This document shows positions 37,506 through 46,635 of a DNA stretch of 64,000 bases, piece after piece. The DNA is from Desulfopila inferna (GTDB lineage: Bacteria > Desulfobacterota > Desulfobulbia > Desulfobulbales > Desulfocapsaceae). Position 1 is the first letter of the stretch; each line of letters opens with the position of its first letter. The stretch covers positions 434,001-498,000 of the forward strand of contig NZ_JAFFQE010000003.1 in the NCBI RefSeq assembly GCF_016919005.1. Reading direction: 5' to 3'. Under the pieces are notes generated by a model that saw only the letters and a program-made list of their open reading frames with translations, was not told where the DNA came from and did not search any database. The position numbers and the translations under genes were made by a program.

Positions 37506-38798
37506 ATGAATCACAACACAATAATAGTAGAAAAGATGGTAAATGGCGGCTACGGGCTGGCGCGTCTTACAAAAGGCAGCATCATTCTGCTGCAGAATAG
37601 CTTGCCGGGCGAAAAGATCTATTTGGGCACAATCGAAAAGAGAAAAAACACCCACTTCGGCGAAGTGGAAAAGATTTTAAGTCCACATCCGCAACGAATC
37701 GATCCTCCCTGTCCCTACTACCACAGATGCGGGGGATGTGACCTGCAGCATTGCAGTTATGAAGGCCAGCTGGATATCAAGACACAAATTATAAAGGAAA
37801 TGTTTCAGGGTCTTTCTTCTTCAGTTTCTCCCCCTCTGCCGTCTCCACTGCAGTTTGGTTACAGGCAGAGGATCCGTCTGCAGGTCGACAAGGGAAAGAT
37901 CGGTTTTTTCAAATTTCGCTCCAGTGAAATCATCCCCATCAAAGCCTGCCTCATCGCCCATCCTGCAATCAATCGCATTCTCGAAATTCTTCTGGAACGC
38001 AAAGAGTTTCAAACGCTTTGCCGCAACAGTTGTCAGGTGGAACTGCATTTTAATCCTGCAGATGAAACTATATCTCTTTTATTATATTACCAGAGAAAAC
38101 CAAGGCCAAATGATTTTGCAACGGCTCGAGAACTTACGGCACGGGTAGACGGCCTTGAGGGTTTATTTTTTAAAGGTGATTCCTTCGCCCTGGTCGGTCT
38201 GGAGAATGACAAGGGCCGGATATTATCTCAGCGCATTCCGGCAAACGGTTATGCCGCTTTCACTCTGAGCTGGGAGATCGGCGGCTTCTGTCAGGTTAAC
38301 CTTCTCCAGAACTGCAATCTCATCGATTATGTGCAGCGGGTTTTTCTTTCAAGTGAAAGTCATACAGTTCTTGATCTTTTTTGCGGCATGGGCAATTTCT
38401 CAATTCCTCTGGCCCAATCCGCGCAATCACTTGTCGGCGTAGAAGGCCAGGGATCTTCCATCCGTTGCGCCGAGTCCAACAGCAAGGCTGCTGGGCTTAC
38501 TAATACATGCTTCATAAAAGGTGCTATCCACGATGTCTGCCGCCGGCTGCTCAAGGAAGGCCGGAAATTTGAGACAACCATCGTAGATCCGCCGCGCCAG
38601 GGGCTGCCGCACCTGGCCACTGACCTGGCCTCCCTGAGTACACGATCGATCATATATATCTCCTGCGATCCTGCAACTTTAGTAAGAGATATTAAAGACT
38701 TACTAAAACACAACTTTCACCTTGTCTCCGTCCAGCCTGTCGATATGTTCCCTCAGACGCATCACATTGAAACCATAGCGGTTCTTGAAAAGAATTGA
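37506..38798 (+). CDS. rlmD: 23S rRNA (uracil-C5)-methyltransferase, RlmD/TrmA family
   Basis: A 430-residue SAM-dependent RNA m5U methyltransferase. An N-terminal TRAM domain (VEKMVNGGYGLARL) is followed by the iron-sulfur motif CPYYHRCGGCDLQH. The Rossmann domain shows VLDLFCGMGNFSIPL, the DPPRQGL motif and the catalytic Cys in ISCDPATLVRD, with Glu near the end in HHIETIAVLE. The family includes RlmD, RlmC and TrmA; the iron-sulfur motif favours RlmD/RlmC, but the exact uridine target cannot be decided from sequence alone. It is divergent from tamA. Confidence 0.88.
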   Translation: MNHNTIIVEKMVNGGYGLARLTKGSIILLQNSLPGEKIYLGTIEKRKNTHFGEVEKILSPHPQRIDPPCPYYHRCGGCDLQHCSYEGQLDIKTQIIKEMFQGLSSSVSPPLPSPLQFGYRQRIRLQVDKGKIGFFKFRSSEIIPIKACLIAHPAINRILEILLERKEFQTLCRNSCQVELHFNPADETISLLLYYQRKPRPNDFATARELTARVDGLEGLFFKGDSFALVGLENDKGRILSQRIPANGYAAFTLSWEIGGFCQVNLLQNCNLIDYVQRVFLSSESHTVLDLFCGMGNFSIPLAQSAQSLVGVEGQGSSIRCAESNSKAAGLTNTCFIKGAIHDVCRRLLKEGRKFETTIVDPPRQGLPHLATDLASLSTRSIIYISCDPATLVRDIKDLLKHNFHLVSVQPVDMFPQTHHIETIAVLEKN

Positions 38799-39131
38799 CA
38801 CAGACGCCGATACCCGGTAAACGGACGTGCATGGGATTTTCGGAAAAAAGCGGCGTTGGTGTCTCCTTATCCACCTGCCAAGGGTCGATATATACACCAG
38901 GGTTTAGGGAGATGCTGCATCACAAAATCATTACTTGCAAAATGGTGCGCACATCCTATTATTGACAGATGCTGAAGAAAGGCATTTATCCGATTCCACA
39001 CCGATGAAACCAATACAGCCAGACTGCGCTGCGATAAAACGACATCCCTGCTCCCTCTTTACCGAGGCGGCATTCGCCGCAAAAACGCGTATCGATGCCA
39101 TCAACACATTAACCTCTTACACATATATACC
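38799..39131. other. 333-bp leader region of lysS-lolC-lolD
   Basis: Non-coding by my reading. It contains a sigma-70-like candidate promoter (38962-38990). An open frame at 38935-39135 begins with TTG, has no ribosome-binding site and ends on the lysS start, and is probably chance. Confidence 0.5.
38962..38990 (+). promoter_or_regulatory. Candidate sigma-70 promoter of lysS
   Basis: TTGACA at 38962-38967, 17-bp spacer, TTTATC at 38985-38990 (three of six matches to TATAAT). It is the only perfect -35 box in the leader and lies about 140 bp before the lysS ATG. Confidence 0.4.
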
Positions 39132-40664
39132 ATGAGCAAAGAAGGACAGTTTTTAAAACAACGACGAGAAAAAGCCGAAGCCCTGGCTGAAATGGGGGTA
39201 AAGCTCTACAGCAACACCTTCAGCCCGGCCAACACGATCAGTGAAATCCTGCCCAAGAGCGAAGAACTTTCCCTGGAAGCTTCCGATGAAACCAGGTTTA
39301 CCTACTCCATCGCGGGACGCATCCTTTCCATGCGTAAATTCGGTAAAGCCGCCTTTTGTCATATAGTTGACAGCTCCGGCAGAATGCAGGTCTATATCAA
39401 GAAAGAAACCCTTGGAGACGAAGTTTTCGCCACCTTCAAAAAGTGGGATATCGGCGATATTGTCGGCATTGAAGGCAAACTCTTCAAAACCAAGACCGGA
39501 GAACCCTCCATCGCCGCGGAAAAACTGGTGATGATCTCCAAGTCACTGCGGCCGCTCCCGGAAAAATGGCATGGGCTCACCGACGTTGAAACCAGGTACC
39601 GCCAGCGTTATATCGATCTCATCGTCACTCCGGAAGTCAAGGAAACCTTCCGCAAACGGGTTGACATCATCAGACATATCCGCGATTTCCTCAATGCCAG
39701 AGGCTATATGGAAGTGGAGACACCGATGATGCAACCGGTCCCCGGCGGCGCTACGGCCAAGCCGTTCAAGACCTATCATAATGCTCTGGAGATGGATCTC
39801 TATCTTCGTATCGCTCCGGAACTGTATCTTAAGAGGCTGCTGGTCGGCGGGTTTAACAAGGTTTTTGAAATAAACAGAAATTTCAGGAATGAAGGACTTT
39901 CGACACGCCATAATCCCGAATTCACCATGCTTGAGTTTTATCAGGCTTATGCCACCTACCATGATATGATGGATCTGACCGAAGAGATGGTCTCCTGGCT
40001 CTGCCAGGAGGTTAACGGTACTCTGGAAATCGAATATCAGGGAATGCCGGTCAATCTGGCACCACCGTGGAACAGGCTGACCATGGATGAGGCCCTTGTC
40101 GAGATAGGCGGTGTTGCCCCGGAAATCCTGGAGAATGAACAGGCCGTTTTCGCATTGGCCAAGGAAAAGGGCATCGAGCTTGACGGCAAAGCCGGTATAG
40201 GCAAAGCGAAAACCGAACTTTTCGAGCTGCTGGTCGAGGACAAGTTAATCGACCCTACTTTCATTACCTCCTATCCCACCGAGGTTTCCCCGCTTGCCCG
40301 AAAAAATGAGGAAAATCCTGAAGTCACCGATAGATTCGAGCTGTTCATTACCGGCCGTGAACTGGCCAATGCCTTCAGTGAACTCAATGATCCCACTGAC
40401 CAGCGTCAACGTTTTACCAAACAGATTGATGATCGTGGCACCGATGAAGAGATTCATCCTGTCCTTGACGAGGACTATCTGCGTGCACTCGAATACGGCA
40501 TGCCTTCAGCTGCCGGCGAAGGCATAGGCATCGACAGACTGGTGATGTTGCTCACCGATTCATCGTCAATTCGGGATGTCATATTTTTTCCGCATCTCAA
40601 GCCGGAGAGCACCTCACAGGAGACCGGAAAGTCCGGTACTGCAAAATCTCAGCCGGCTTCCTGA
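39132..40664 (+). CDS. lysS: Lysyl-tRNA synthetase, class II
   Basis: LysS, 510 residues. The N-terminal OB-fold (YSIAGRILSMRKFGKAAFCHI, VYIKKE) binds the anticodon. The class II catalytic domain has motif 1 (RGYMEVETPMMQPVPGGATAKPF), motif 2 (FEINRNFRNEGLSTRHNPEFT) and motif 3 (GEGIGIDRLVMLL). The length is normal. A short Ser/Thr-rich tail follows motif 3. lolC starts one base after the stop, so lysS, lolC and lolD form one operon, a pairing known in several proteobacteria. Confidence 0.97.
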   Translation: MSKEGQFLKQRREKAEALAEMGVKLYSNTFSPANTISEILPKSEELSLEASDETRFTYSIAGRILSMRKFGKAAFCHIVDSSGRMQVYIKKETLGDEVFATFKKWDIGDIVGIEGKLFKTKTGEPSIAAEKLVMISKSLRPLPEKWHGLTDVETRYRQRYIDLIVTPEVKETFRKRVDIIRHIRDFLNARGYMEVETPMMQPVPGGATAKPFKTYHNALEMDLYLRIAPELYLKRLLVGGFNKVFEINRNFRNEGLSTRHNPEFTMLEFYQAYATYHDMMDLTEEMVSWLCQEVNGTLEIEYQGMPVNLAPPWNRLTMDEALVEIGGVAPEILENEQAVFALAKEKGIELDGKAGIGKAKTELFELLVEDKLIDPTFITSYPTEVSPLARKNEENPEVTDRFELFITGRELANAFSELNDPTDQRQRFTKQIDDRGTDEEIHPVLDEDYLRALEYGMPSAAGEGIGIDRLVMLLTDSSSIRDVIFFPHLKPESTSQETGKSGTAKSQPAS

Positions 40665-40665
40665 T

Positions 40666-41892
40666 ATGTACGAATGGTTTATTAGTCTCAGGTATCTCCG
40701 AGCCAAGCATAAGCACGGCTTTATCTCCCTGATCTCCTTTATTTCGGTGGCAGGCATTACCGTCGGGGTCATCGCGCTCATTGTGGTCCTGGCCGTCTAT
40801 TCAGGTTTCACCGAAGGATTACGTGATCAGATTCTCGGCATAAATTCCCATATTGTCGTGCAGCAGCCGGGAGGTTCGATGCGAAACTATGAACTGGTAC
40901 GGGATCAGATTCTGGCGGTGGAGGATGTTGAAGGAGCCACTCCGTATCTCTATGCCCAGACTCTGCTCAGCAGTTCTTCCGGCGGCAATGGCGTGGTCTT
41001 GAGAGGTATCGATCCGCCGACTGCGGAAAACGTGATCAGCCTGTCCGAGCAGATGATCGAAGGATCCATCGACAATCTGCTCAATAAAAATGACGATAAT
41101 ATTCCCAATATCATCCTCGGTAAGAATCTGGCTCAGGATCTGCGGGTCCATATAGGCGGCAAGGTGCGACTGATCTCGCCTTCCGGGCCTCTGACTCCCA
41201 TGGGGATTATTCCCAAGATAAAAACATGCAGGGTTTCGGGAATATTTGAATCGGGTATGTTTGAATATGACTCATCCCTGGCCTATATGGCCGTGGGAGA
41301 CGTGCAGCAGTTTCTTGAAAGCGGAGACATCGTCCATGGCATAGAGGTGCTGATCGACAGGAAGAAAATAAACAAGGCAGATGAAGTCGCCGCTGCCATT
41401 GTTGCGGCCCTCGGCCCCGGCTTTATCGCTAAGGACTGGATGTCGATGAACCAAAATCTCTTTGCCGCCTTTAAGCTGGAAAAGATCGGCATGTTTATTT
41501 GCCTCACTCTGATAATTCTCGTGGCAGCCCTCAATATTATCAGTGCCCTTATCATGGTGGTAATGGAAAAGGGAAAAGACATCGCCATCCTCAAATCGAT
41601 GGGTGCGACCTCCGCCTCGATCATGCGGATATTCTTTCTTCAGGGGGCCATTATCGCCCTCACCGGCACCACCCTCGGGGTTTTGGGAGGGCTGGGCCTC
41701 TGCGAATTGCTGTCCCGCTATAAGTTCATCGAACTGCCTTCCAATGTGTATCCCATGACCACCTTGCCGATTAAGGTTCTGCCTGGTGATATTGTCATTG
41801 TCGCCGTCAGCGCAGTACTTATTACCTTGCTGGCCACTCTCTACCCTTCATGGAAAGCCTCACAGGTTCAACCGGCGGAGGTACTTTCGTAA
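40666..41892 (+). CDS. lolC: Lipoprotein-releasing ABC transporter permease LolC/LolE
   Basis: A 409-residue inner-membrane permease that extracts lipoproteins for delivery to LolA. Features: the N-terminal YEWFISLRYLRAKHKHGFISLISFISVAGITVGV block (first transmembrane helix), a large periplasmic domain with INSHIVVQ, and three C-terminal FtsX-type helices (AALNIISALIMVVMEKGKDIAILKSMGAT). Only one permease gene is present, so it probably acts as a homodimer (LolF-like arrangement). ATG at 40666 follows the lysS stop by one base; an upstream frame is only the continuation through lysS. It overlaps lolD by TAATG. Confidence 0.93.
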   Translation: MYEWFISLRYLRAKHKHGFISLISFISVAGITVGVIALIVVLAVYSGFTEGLRDQILGINSHIVVQQPGGSMRNYELVRDQILAVEDVEGATPYLYAQTLLSSSSGGNGVVLRGIDPPTAENVISLSEQMIEGSIDNLLNKNDDNIPNIILGKNLAQDLRVHIGGKVRLISPSGPLTPMGIIPKIKTCRVSGIFESGMFEYDSSLAYMAVGDVQQFLESGDIVHGIEVLIDRKKINKADEVAAAIVAALGPGFIAKDWMSMNQNLFAAFKLEKIGMFICLTLIILVAALNIISALIMVVMEKGKDIAILKSMGATSASIMRIFFLQGAIIALTGTTLGVLGGLGLCELLSRYKFIELPSNVYPMTTLPIKVLPGDIVIVAVSAVLITLLATLYPSWKASQVQPAEVLS

Positions 41893-42575
41893 TGGCCCTC
41901 TTTCAGGCGAAACAGGTAGCGAAAAACTACGATGACGGCACCAAAAAAATAGAAGTGCTGAAAGGCATCGATTTTGCCATATCTCCAGGGGAAATGGCCG
42001 CAATCATCGGTGCATCAGGGTCTGGAAAAACCACGCTGCTGCAGGTATGCGGCACCCTTGCCGCACCGGATTCGGGTGATCTCCTTTTTGAAGACAGCAG
42101 TCTGCTGAAGAAAAACCGGCGTGAGCTAGCTGAGTTCCGCAATGCCAAGCTTGGTTTCATCTTTCAGTTCCATCATCTGCTGCCGGAGTTTACCGCAGTG
42201 GAAAATGTAATGATGCCGGCGCTGATCTCCGGCTTGAGAAAAAATGACATTTACGATAAGGCGGTCACTCTGCTGCGCCGGGTTGAGCTCGACCACCGCA
42301 TCGATCACAAAATCAACAACCTCTCCGGCGGCGAACAGCAGCGCACCGCCCTGGCCCGCGCCCTGATAATGCAGCCAAAGCTGTTATTGGCCGATGAGCC
42401 TACCGGAAATCTCGACAGCCGCTCCGGCGAAATTGTCTTCGACCTGTTGCATGAGCTTTGCCGTGAGCGCTCCCTGGCGATGATCATGGTTACGCACAAT
42501 ATGGATCTTGCCGGCAAGATGGACAGCGTTCATACCCTCCGCGACGGCGCTTTATTGCCTACTTCTTCTTCCTGA
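41892..42575 (+). CDS. lolD: Lipoprotein-releasing ABC transporter ATPase LolD
   Basis: A 227-residue ABC ATPase. Walker A GASGSGKTTLLQ, Q-loop FIFQFHHLLPEFTA (the LolD-type HLLPEF block), signature LSGGEQQRTALARAL, Walker B LLLADEPTGNLD and the H-loop MVTHNMDLA are all intact. It powers LolC for lipoprotein release. The start is ATG at 41892, overlapping the lolC stop by one base; the longer frame from 41850 lies within lolC. The last 17 bp overlap the 3' end of the convergent AsmA gene, leaving no room for a classical terminator between them. Confidence 0.95.
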   Translation: MALFQAKQVAKNYDDGTKKIEVLKGIDFAISPGEMAAIIGASGSGKTTLLQVCGTLAAPDSGDLLFEDSSLLKKNRRELAEFRNAKLGFIFQFHHLLPEFTAVENVMMPALISGLRKNDIYDKAVTLLRRVELDHRIDHKINNLSGGEQQRTALARALIMQPKLLLADEPTGNLDSRSGEIVFDLLHELCRERSLAMIMVTHNMDLAGKMDSVHTLRDGALLPTSSS

Positions 42576-44610
42576 GGCCAAACCCTTCCAGTAAACTTTT
42601 CCCTGATTCTTCAAGGGACTTGATCTTTTCCTTTGCCGCTTCGGGATCTCTTATGGCCTCCTCAATGGTTTCACGATCGGCAATCTCACTGAGGTCAATA
42701 CTGTAACGGGGTTCGGCAAAGGTGCCTTCAATGCGGAGCGGTACCGGCAGTCCCGATCGTTCGGCGACATCTCCCTGCCCTTTCAATGTTCCCACTATCT
42801 TGGGCTTCACCCTCATATCCAGTGTTTCTTTTACCAAATCTGCACTGCCGACCGCCTGGACCCGCAGCAGCGGTGAAAGTAAAGATGCATCCTGCGTTTT
42901 AAAAACCCCATTCTCTAGGATGAAAGGGACGCGCAATTCAGCAAAATCGGTACGCGGCTTCTCCTTTGGTTTTTGATAGCCTGTTCCTGCGGCAAGAGTT
43001 CTGGCAATCTCGGCAATATCAATACCGACCAGAGCGCCATCAACAAACTCCAGGTTACCTGAGCCGTTGAGGCTTTTCTTTATCTCCGAACCGTCACCGG
43101 CGAACTGTACATCTACGACGGCTCCCATTGTTCCCTCAAGAACATCCTTTTGCAAAATATCCTGCAACAGGGGACCGACCACTATATTTTCGGCCTTCAA
43201 ATCAACTTTGCCCTGCGGGCTATCCTGTTCGACATTGAGGCTGCCGATAACTTCGATAATTCCCTGGTAGGTATCCATGCGGCTATCCATATCAAATTTG
43301 CCGTCACGACCAATTATCTTCAGGGAAATATTTTCCACTCTCGCTCCATGGGCCGTCAATTCGCCGATATTGGCCTGCCCGTCCAGCACAAGCTGTCGTA
43401 AGGGCTGGTAATCGAAGTCGGCAGGCTGGGTGGGCGGGGCGTCCTCTCCGGCAGTTTGAGCAGGAACTTCCTGCTGTGCCGATGTTTGCGGAGCCGCGGT
43501 GCCTGCATCCATTTCCGCTTCTTCCTGTTTTTCCGGAGGCGGCAGGTATCTGTCTATATTTATAGTATCAAGGCCCAACTGCAAGGATATATCAGGTTTG
43601 GCCATATCCTTAACAATGGCGTTGATCTGCAAGCTGGATTCATCAAGTGTCATTACACTATCTTTTACACTGATGCGGGAGGGGTTCCCCTGTACATGGA
43701 GATCGAAGGCCATATTATCGAATACTGCAGGATCTGCGGTTTGCACAGGCAGTTGCATGTTCAGTGATTCAAGGAGGCGGCGTGGAGAAAAGTCTCCAGC
43801 CTGAAGTTGCAGGTTAAATTTCGGCTCTGTTGCCGGATTTTCCAACTCACCTTTGAGAGCGACAGTGAGTTCCTCCATCGCATTGACGGTGAGATCGAGC
43901 AAGATGGTTCCTCGTCCCGGCTCTTTTCCTATCGGTCCTACGGAACCTGCAACGTTGAGCGGTTTGCCTTCGAGGTCAGCCTGAAAAAAGATATCAACGG
44001 GCTTTTCGAGCGACACATTATCAAGACGGAGGGTTATATCAGTAAGTTCACGACGCAGGTCTTGGGCCTCATCCACAAAAAGGACACGGCCACCGCTTAC
44101 CGTCACTTGTTCGACATCGAGAGAGCTCACCGAAAAACCCGAAACGGCGCCATCCTGTTCTTGAACCTTCTCTTCTTTCTTCTCCTGGCCGGCAGCAGGC
44201 TTCTCTGTTTTCTTCTTCATCTCCCAGTTCACACTTCCGTCGGCCAACCGGACAAGCTTCAGTTCTGGATCCTTGATGACAAAAGTATCAATTTCAATGT
44301 TTCTTGAAAGAAGCGGTAAAAGCTTTACCCTGGCCTCGAAAGAACCTACCTTGATGAAATTTCCGCCGCCATACTCTTCCGGGTTGGCCATACTGGCCTC
44401 GTTGAAGGATAAACCAAACCAGGGGAAAATCGAAATATCAACATCATTGCCAAGCTTAAACTCCCTTCCCGCAGCCTCAGTTACTCTCTGCTCTATCTTC
44501 GGCAGATATTTTTGAACATCTATAAATCTCGGTATTACCAATACTGCTGCCAGCAGCAGGACGAGGATTCCTACTGCCAGTGCCGACAACCAGATAAAAA
44601 CTTTTTTCAT
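42559..44610 (-). CDS. AsmA family protein
   Basis: A 683-residue envelope protein with an N-terminal membrane anchor (VFIWLSALAVGILVLLLAAVLVI) and the AsmA signature AAGREFKLGNDVDISIFPWFG. The C-terminal AsmA_2-like part carries the typical GSGNLEFVDGALVGIDIAEIAR block. A low-complexity linker rich in Ala, Gln, Pro and Glu lies near residues 375-410. AsmA proteins are thought to help phospholipid transport and outer-membrane assembly, which suits the neighbouring lol genes and nearby tamAB. ATG at 44610 has GGAG about 9 nt upstream; a longer frame starts at 44673. It converges on lolD with a 17-bp overlap. Confidence 0.9.
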   Translation of the reverse strand: MKKVFIWLSALAVGILVLLLAAVLVIPRFIDVQKYLPKIEQRVTEAAGREFKLGNDVDISIFPWFGLSFNEASMANPEEYGGGNFIKVGSFEARVKLLPLLSRNIEIDTFVIKDPELKLVRLADGSVNWEMKKKTEKPAAGQEKKEEKVQEQDGAVSGFSVSSLDVEQVTVSGGRVLFVDEAQDLRRELTDITLRLDNVSLEKPVDIFFQADLEGKPLNVAGSVGPIGKEPGRGTILLDLTVNAMEELTVALKGELENPATEPKFNLQLQAGDFSPRRLLESLNMQLPVQTADPAVFDNMAFDLHVQGNPSRISVKDSVMTLDESSLQINAIVKDMAKPDISLQLGLDTINIDRYLPPPEKQEEAEMDAGTAAPQTSAQQEVPAQTAGEDAPPTQPADFDYQPLRQLVLDGQANIGELTAHGARVENISLKIIGRDGKFDMDSRMDTYQGIIEVIGSLNVEQDSPQGKVDLKAENIVVGPLLQDILQKDVLEGTMGAVVDVQFAGDGSEIKKSLNGSGNLEFVDGALVGIDIAEIARTLAAGTGYQKPKEKPRTDFAELRVPFILENGVFKTQDASLLSPLLRVQAVGSADLVKETLDMRVKPKIVGTLKGQGDVAERSGLPVPLRIEGTFAEPRYSIDLSEIADRETIEEAIRDPEAAKEKIKSLEESGKSLLEGFGLRKKK

Positions 44611-44841
44611 AACAAAGCTCCAATTTGATCTAACCCAGCTAAGCTGGATATATGGTTTGGCTGCAGAGGCCAATTTATTGATTTAAATAGATATTTTACC
44701 ATTGTTTTCTGCGCCCCTCAGGAGGGTTCTGAACCGAGTGGAAGTTTTTCAAGAGAGGCATTAAACAGCCTGCTATAAGGAAATTACGTACGGACAGCTG
44801 TAATGCGTCTCATTGAGAATGATCTATTCACCTGAAGATAC

Positions 44842-45816
44842 TTACACATCTACCTGAAAAGGATGATAGTGAATATGCACACGTCTCAGGAATTCGACTT
44901 CTTCCAGCAGCCGTTCTTCCACGGCCGTGGCAATTGCGTCACCTTCTGCTACCCGAAGGTCCCCATGAACCCCTATAGTCAAGTTCATCACCAGATAAGG
45001 TCCGAAGCGATGGGCATGAACCTCCTCTACTTCCAGAACGCCTTCCTGCTTCATCAGAATGTCCCCGACCTTGACCGCCAGGGCTTTGCCCGGAACTGTA
45101 TCCATAAGATCGGCTGTCGAAGAGCGTAGAATATCTATTCCGGTAATCAGAATTATAATCGAAACTATAGCTCCGGCCAATGGGTCGACCCATGGATAGC
45201 CCATTCTGCCGAAATAGATACCCGCTGCAGCTGCCGCCGACGCAAAAATATCATTTCTGTGATCATAACCAAGGGCGATAACCGCACTGTTCCGGGTTTT
45301 TCTGCCGATTCTTCCGGTCCAGCCGGCAATCCATATTTTGACGACAATTGTGCCAAGGGCAACCCATAATGCTATAATGGCTGCTCCGGTAAATTCTCCC
45401 TTGCCGGTAATCAGTTCATATACGCCGTTGATGGAATTCCAGAAAATGGCGATGGCAGTGGAAATCACAAAGGCACCGACCACTACGGCGGCAATGGTTT
45501 CCATCTGGTCATGCCCATAAGGGTGCTCATGATCCGCCGGTTTGCTGGAAATTCTCATGCAGATGCTCATGACCACCCCGTAGGCCACATCTGAAGTGGA
45601 GTTGATGCCATCAGCCAGGAGCGCCGGGCTGTTTCCGAAAATACCGATGAAGGTCTTGGCTACTGCCAGAATGGTATTGACTCCCAGACCGGCATTAATC
45701 GCAAGACTTCCCTGCTTTTTTCTTTTCTCACTCTCCCTATCGTTCATGTCTGGTGATATACTGCCTGCAGCATTGCTCTTTCCGAAAGCCAACTCTTTCC
45801 TTTGTAGGATATTCAT
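44842..45816 (-). CDS. Cation diffusion facilitator family transporter
   Basis: A 324-residue CDF protein exporting divalent cations (Zn, Fe, Mn or similar) by proton antiport. Six transmembrane helices are predicted. The first metal site segment reads ADGINSTSD (Asn where most have His), the loop PADHEHPYGHDQME is typical, and the second site appears as YDHRND. The C-terminal cytoplasmic domain has VHAHRFGPYLVMNLTIGV. The specific metal is not readable; the His to Asn change in helix 2 may matter. It stands alone upstream of the AsmA gene, with a 231-bp gap. Confidence 0.9.
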   Translation of the reverse strand: MNILQRKELAFGKSNAAGSISPDMNDRESEKRKKQGSLAINAGLGVNTILAVAKTFIGIFGNSPALLADGINSTSDVAYGVVMSICMRISSKPADHEHPYGHDQMETIAAVVVGAFVISTAIAIFWNSINGVYELITGKGEFTGAAIIALWVALGTIVVKIWIAGWTGRIGRKTRNSAVIALGYDHRNDIFASAAAAAGIYFGRMGYPWVDPLAGAIVSIIILITGIDILRSSTADLMDTVPGKALAVKVGDILMKQEGVLEVEEVHAHRFGPYLVMNLTIGVHGDLRVAEGDAIATAVEERLLEEVEFLRRVHIHYHPFQVDV

Positions 45817-46127
45817 TTCGTCATAATAATCATTAATAAAGTTGACGGCTTAGTAAAAATCTTTTTTTCTCCTGTAATTGTGACTAATACAGTGCTTCGG
45901 AAAATATTGAAATGCGGTAGATTTCCGCAAAGAACACGACAAGGATGGCAGTGGTAAATTCGGTCAAAATATTCAACCTCATACTCCGCCGTACCTTCAA
46001 TCTCGCGACCCCCGGCAGGTATCAAAAGAAGTAGCGGGGTTGTACAAATAAGCACCAGTGATTAAAATCTTTTGTCGGATATAAAATCCGGGGAAGATCC
46101 CCTTAATTCAACAATGGAGACTCGAAT
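45817..46127. other. 311-bp leader region of the ferredoxin gene
   Basis: Divergent gap between the CDF transporter and ferredoxin genes. A small hairpin (GGGGAAGATCCCC near 46091) precedes the ferredoxin ribosome-binding site TGGAG. I find no clear promoter match. Confidence 0.45.
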
Positions 46128-46319
46128 ATGGCGAAAAAACTATGGATCGATGAAGATGAATGCATCGGCTGTGAGAGCTGTGTTGAAGTATGTCCGGAGG
46201 CCTTTGTGTTCGACGACGATGCCGCCAAAGCCTACGTCAAGGATGGGGCTACCGGCGAAGAGGATTGTGCAGAGGAGGCCGTGGCATCCTGTCCTGCCGA
46301 ATGCATCTATCTTGAATAA
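46128..46319 (+). CDS. Ferredoxin, single [4Fe-4S], Desulfovibrio Fd I-like
   Basis: A 63-residue acidic ferredoxin. C12-x2-C15-x2-C18 plus a distant Cys (C55, followed by Pro) bind one [4Fe-4S] cluster, as in Desulfovibrio ferredoxins, which share the DEC-x2-CESCVE start and AKAYVKD segment. Extra cysteines are C22, C47 and C59; C22 and C47 correspond in position to residues that can form a disulfide in some relatives. A second cluster is unlikely because the remaining Cys lack a CxxCxxC run. It is a low-potential electron carrier. It is monocistronic: a hairpin with T-run follows. Confidence 0.93.
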   Translation: MAKKLWIDEDECIGCESCVEVCPEAFVFDDDAAKAYVKDGATGEEDCAEEAVASCPAECIYLE

Positions 46320-46635
46320 TCGCAGATATCGGGTGACGCGTATTTGAGCGGGCACCCGTATTTTTCAGAACAGAAGGGTGCCGCGCCCTTCTGTTCCGCC
46401 ACGAGGATTCCTCTTTCTTAACCACGGCCTGATGACCCGACCTGATGCCGTTAAAAAAACCTGAATCCCCTAGTCAGCTGTGGGTCTAAAAATCACTTCC
46501 AATTATGGTTTTCCCTCCGGGGAACCTCATCAAAAATTTTGCGACGTCATCTTGACAGAGGCCAAATCGGGAAGTACTCTGGATTATTAATAATATATTC
46601 GCTTGTTTTTCTAGAATCCAAACCGGAGGTATCCT
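46320..46635. other. 316-bp region between ferredoxin and barrel genes
   Basis: Holds the ferredoxin terminator (46330-46365), a second strong hairpin GAACAGAAGGG/CCCTTCTGTTC (46368-46396) without T-run, and further on TTGACA at 46552-46557 with TACTCT 17 bp later, a weak promoter candidate for the barrel protein. Confidence 0.5.
46330..46365 (+). terminator. Terminator of the ferredoxin gene
   Basis: CGGGTG (46330-46335) pairs with CACCCG (46353-46358), followed by TATTTTT. It lies 11 bp after the ferredoxin stop. A second hairpin (46368-46396) follows at once. Confidence 0.6.

Noticed and set aside
38935-39135. 66-codon frame ending on the lysS start (ATGA overlap)
   Set aside because: It begins with TTG without a ribosome-binding site and has no recognisable sequence; the overlap is probably chance.
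46552-46580. TTGACA-N17-TACTCT promoter for the barrel protein
   Set aside because: The -10 box matches at only three of six positions; kept only as a remark in the gap entry.
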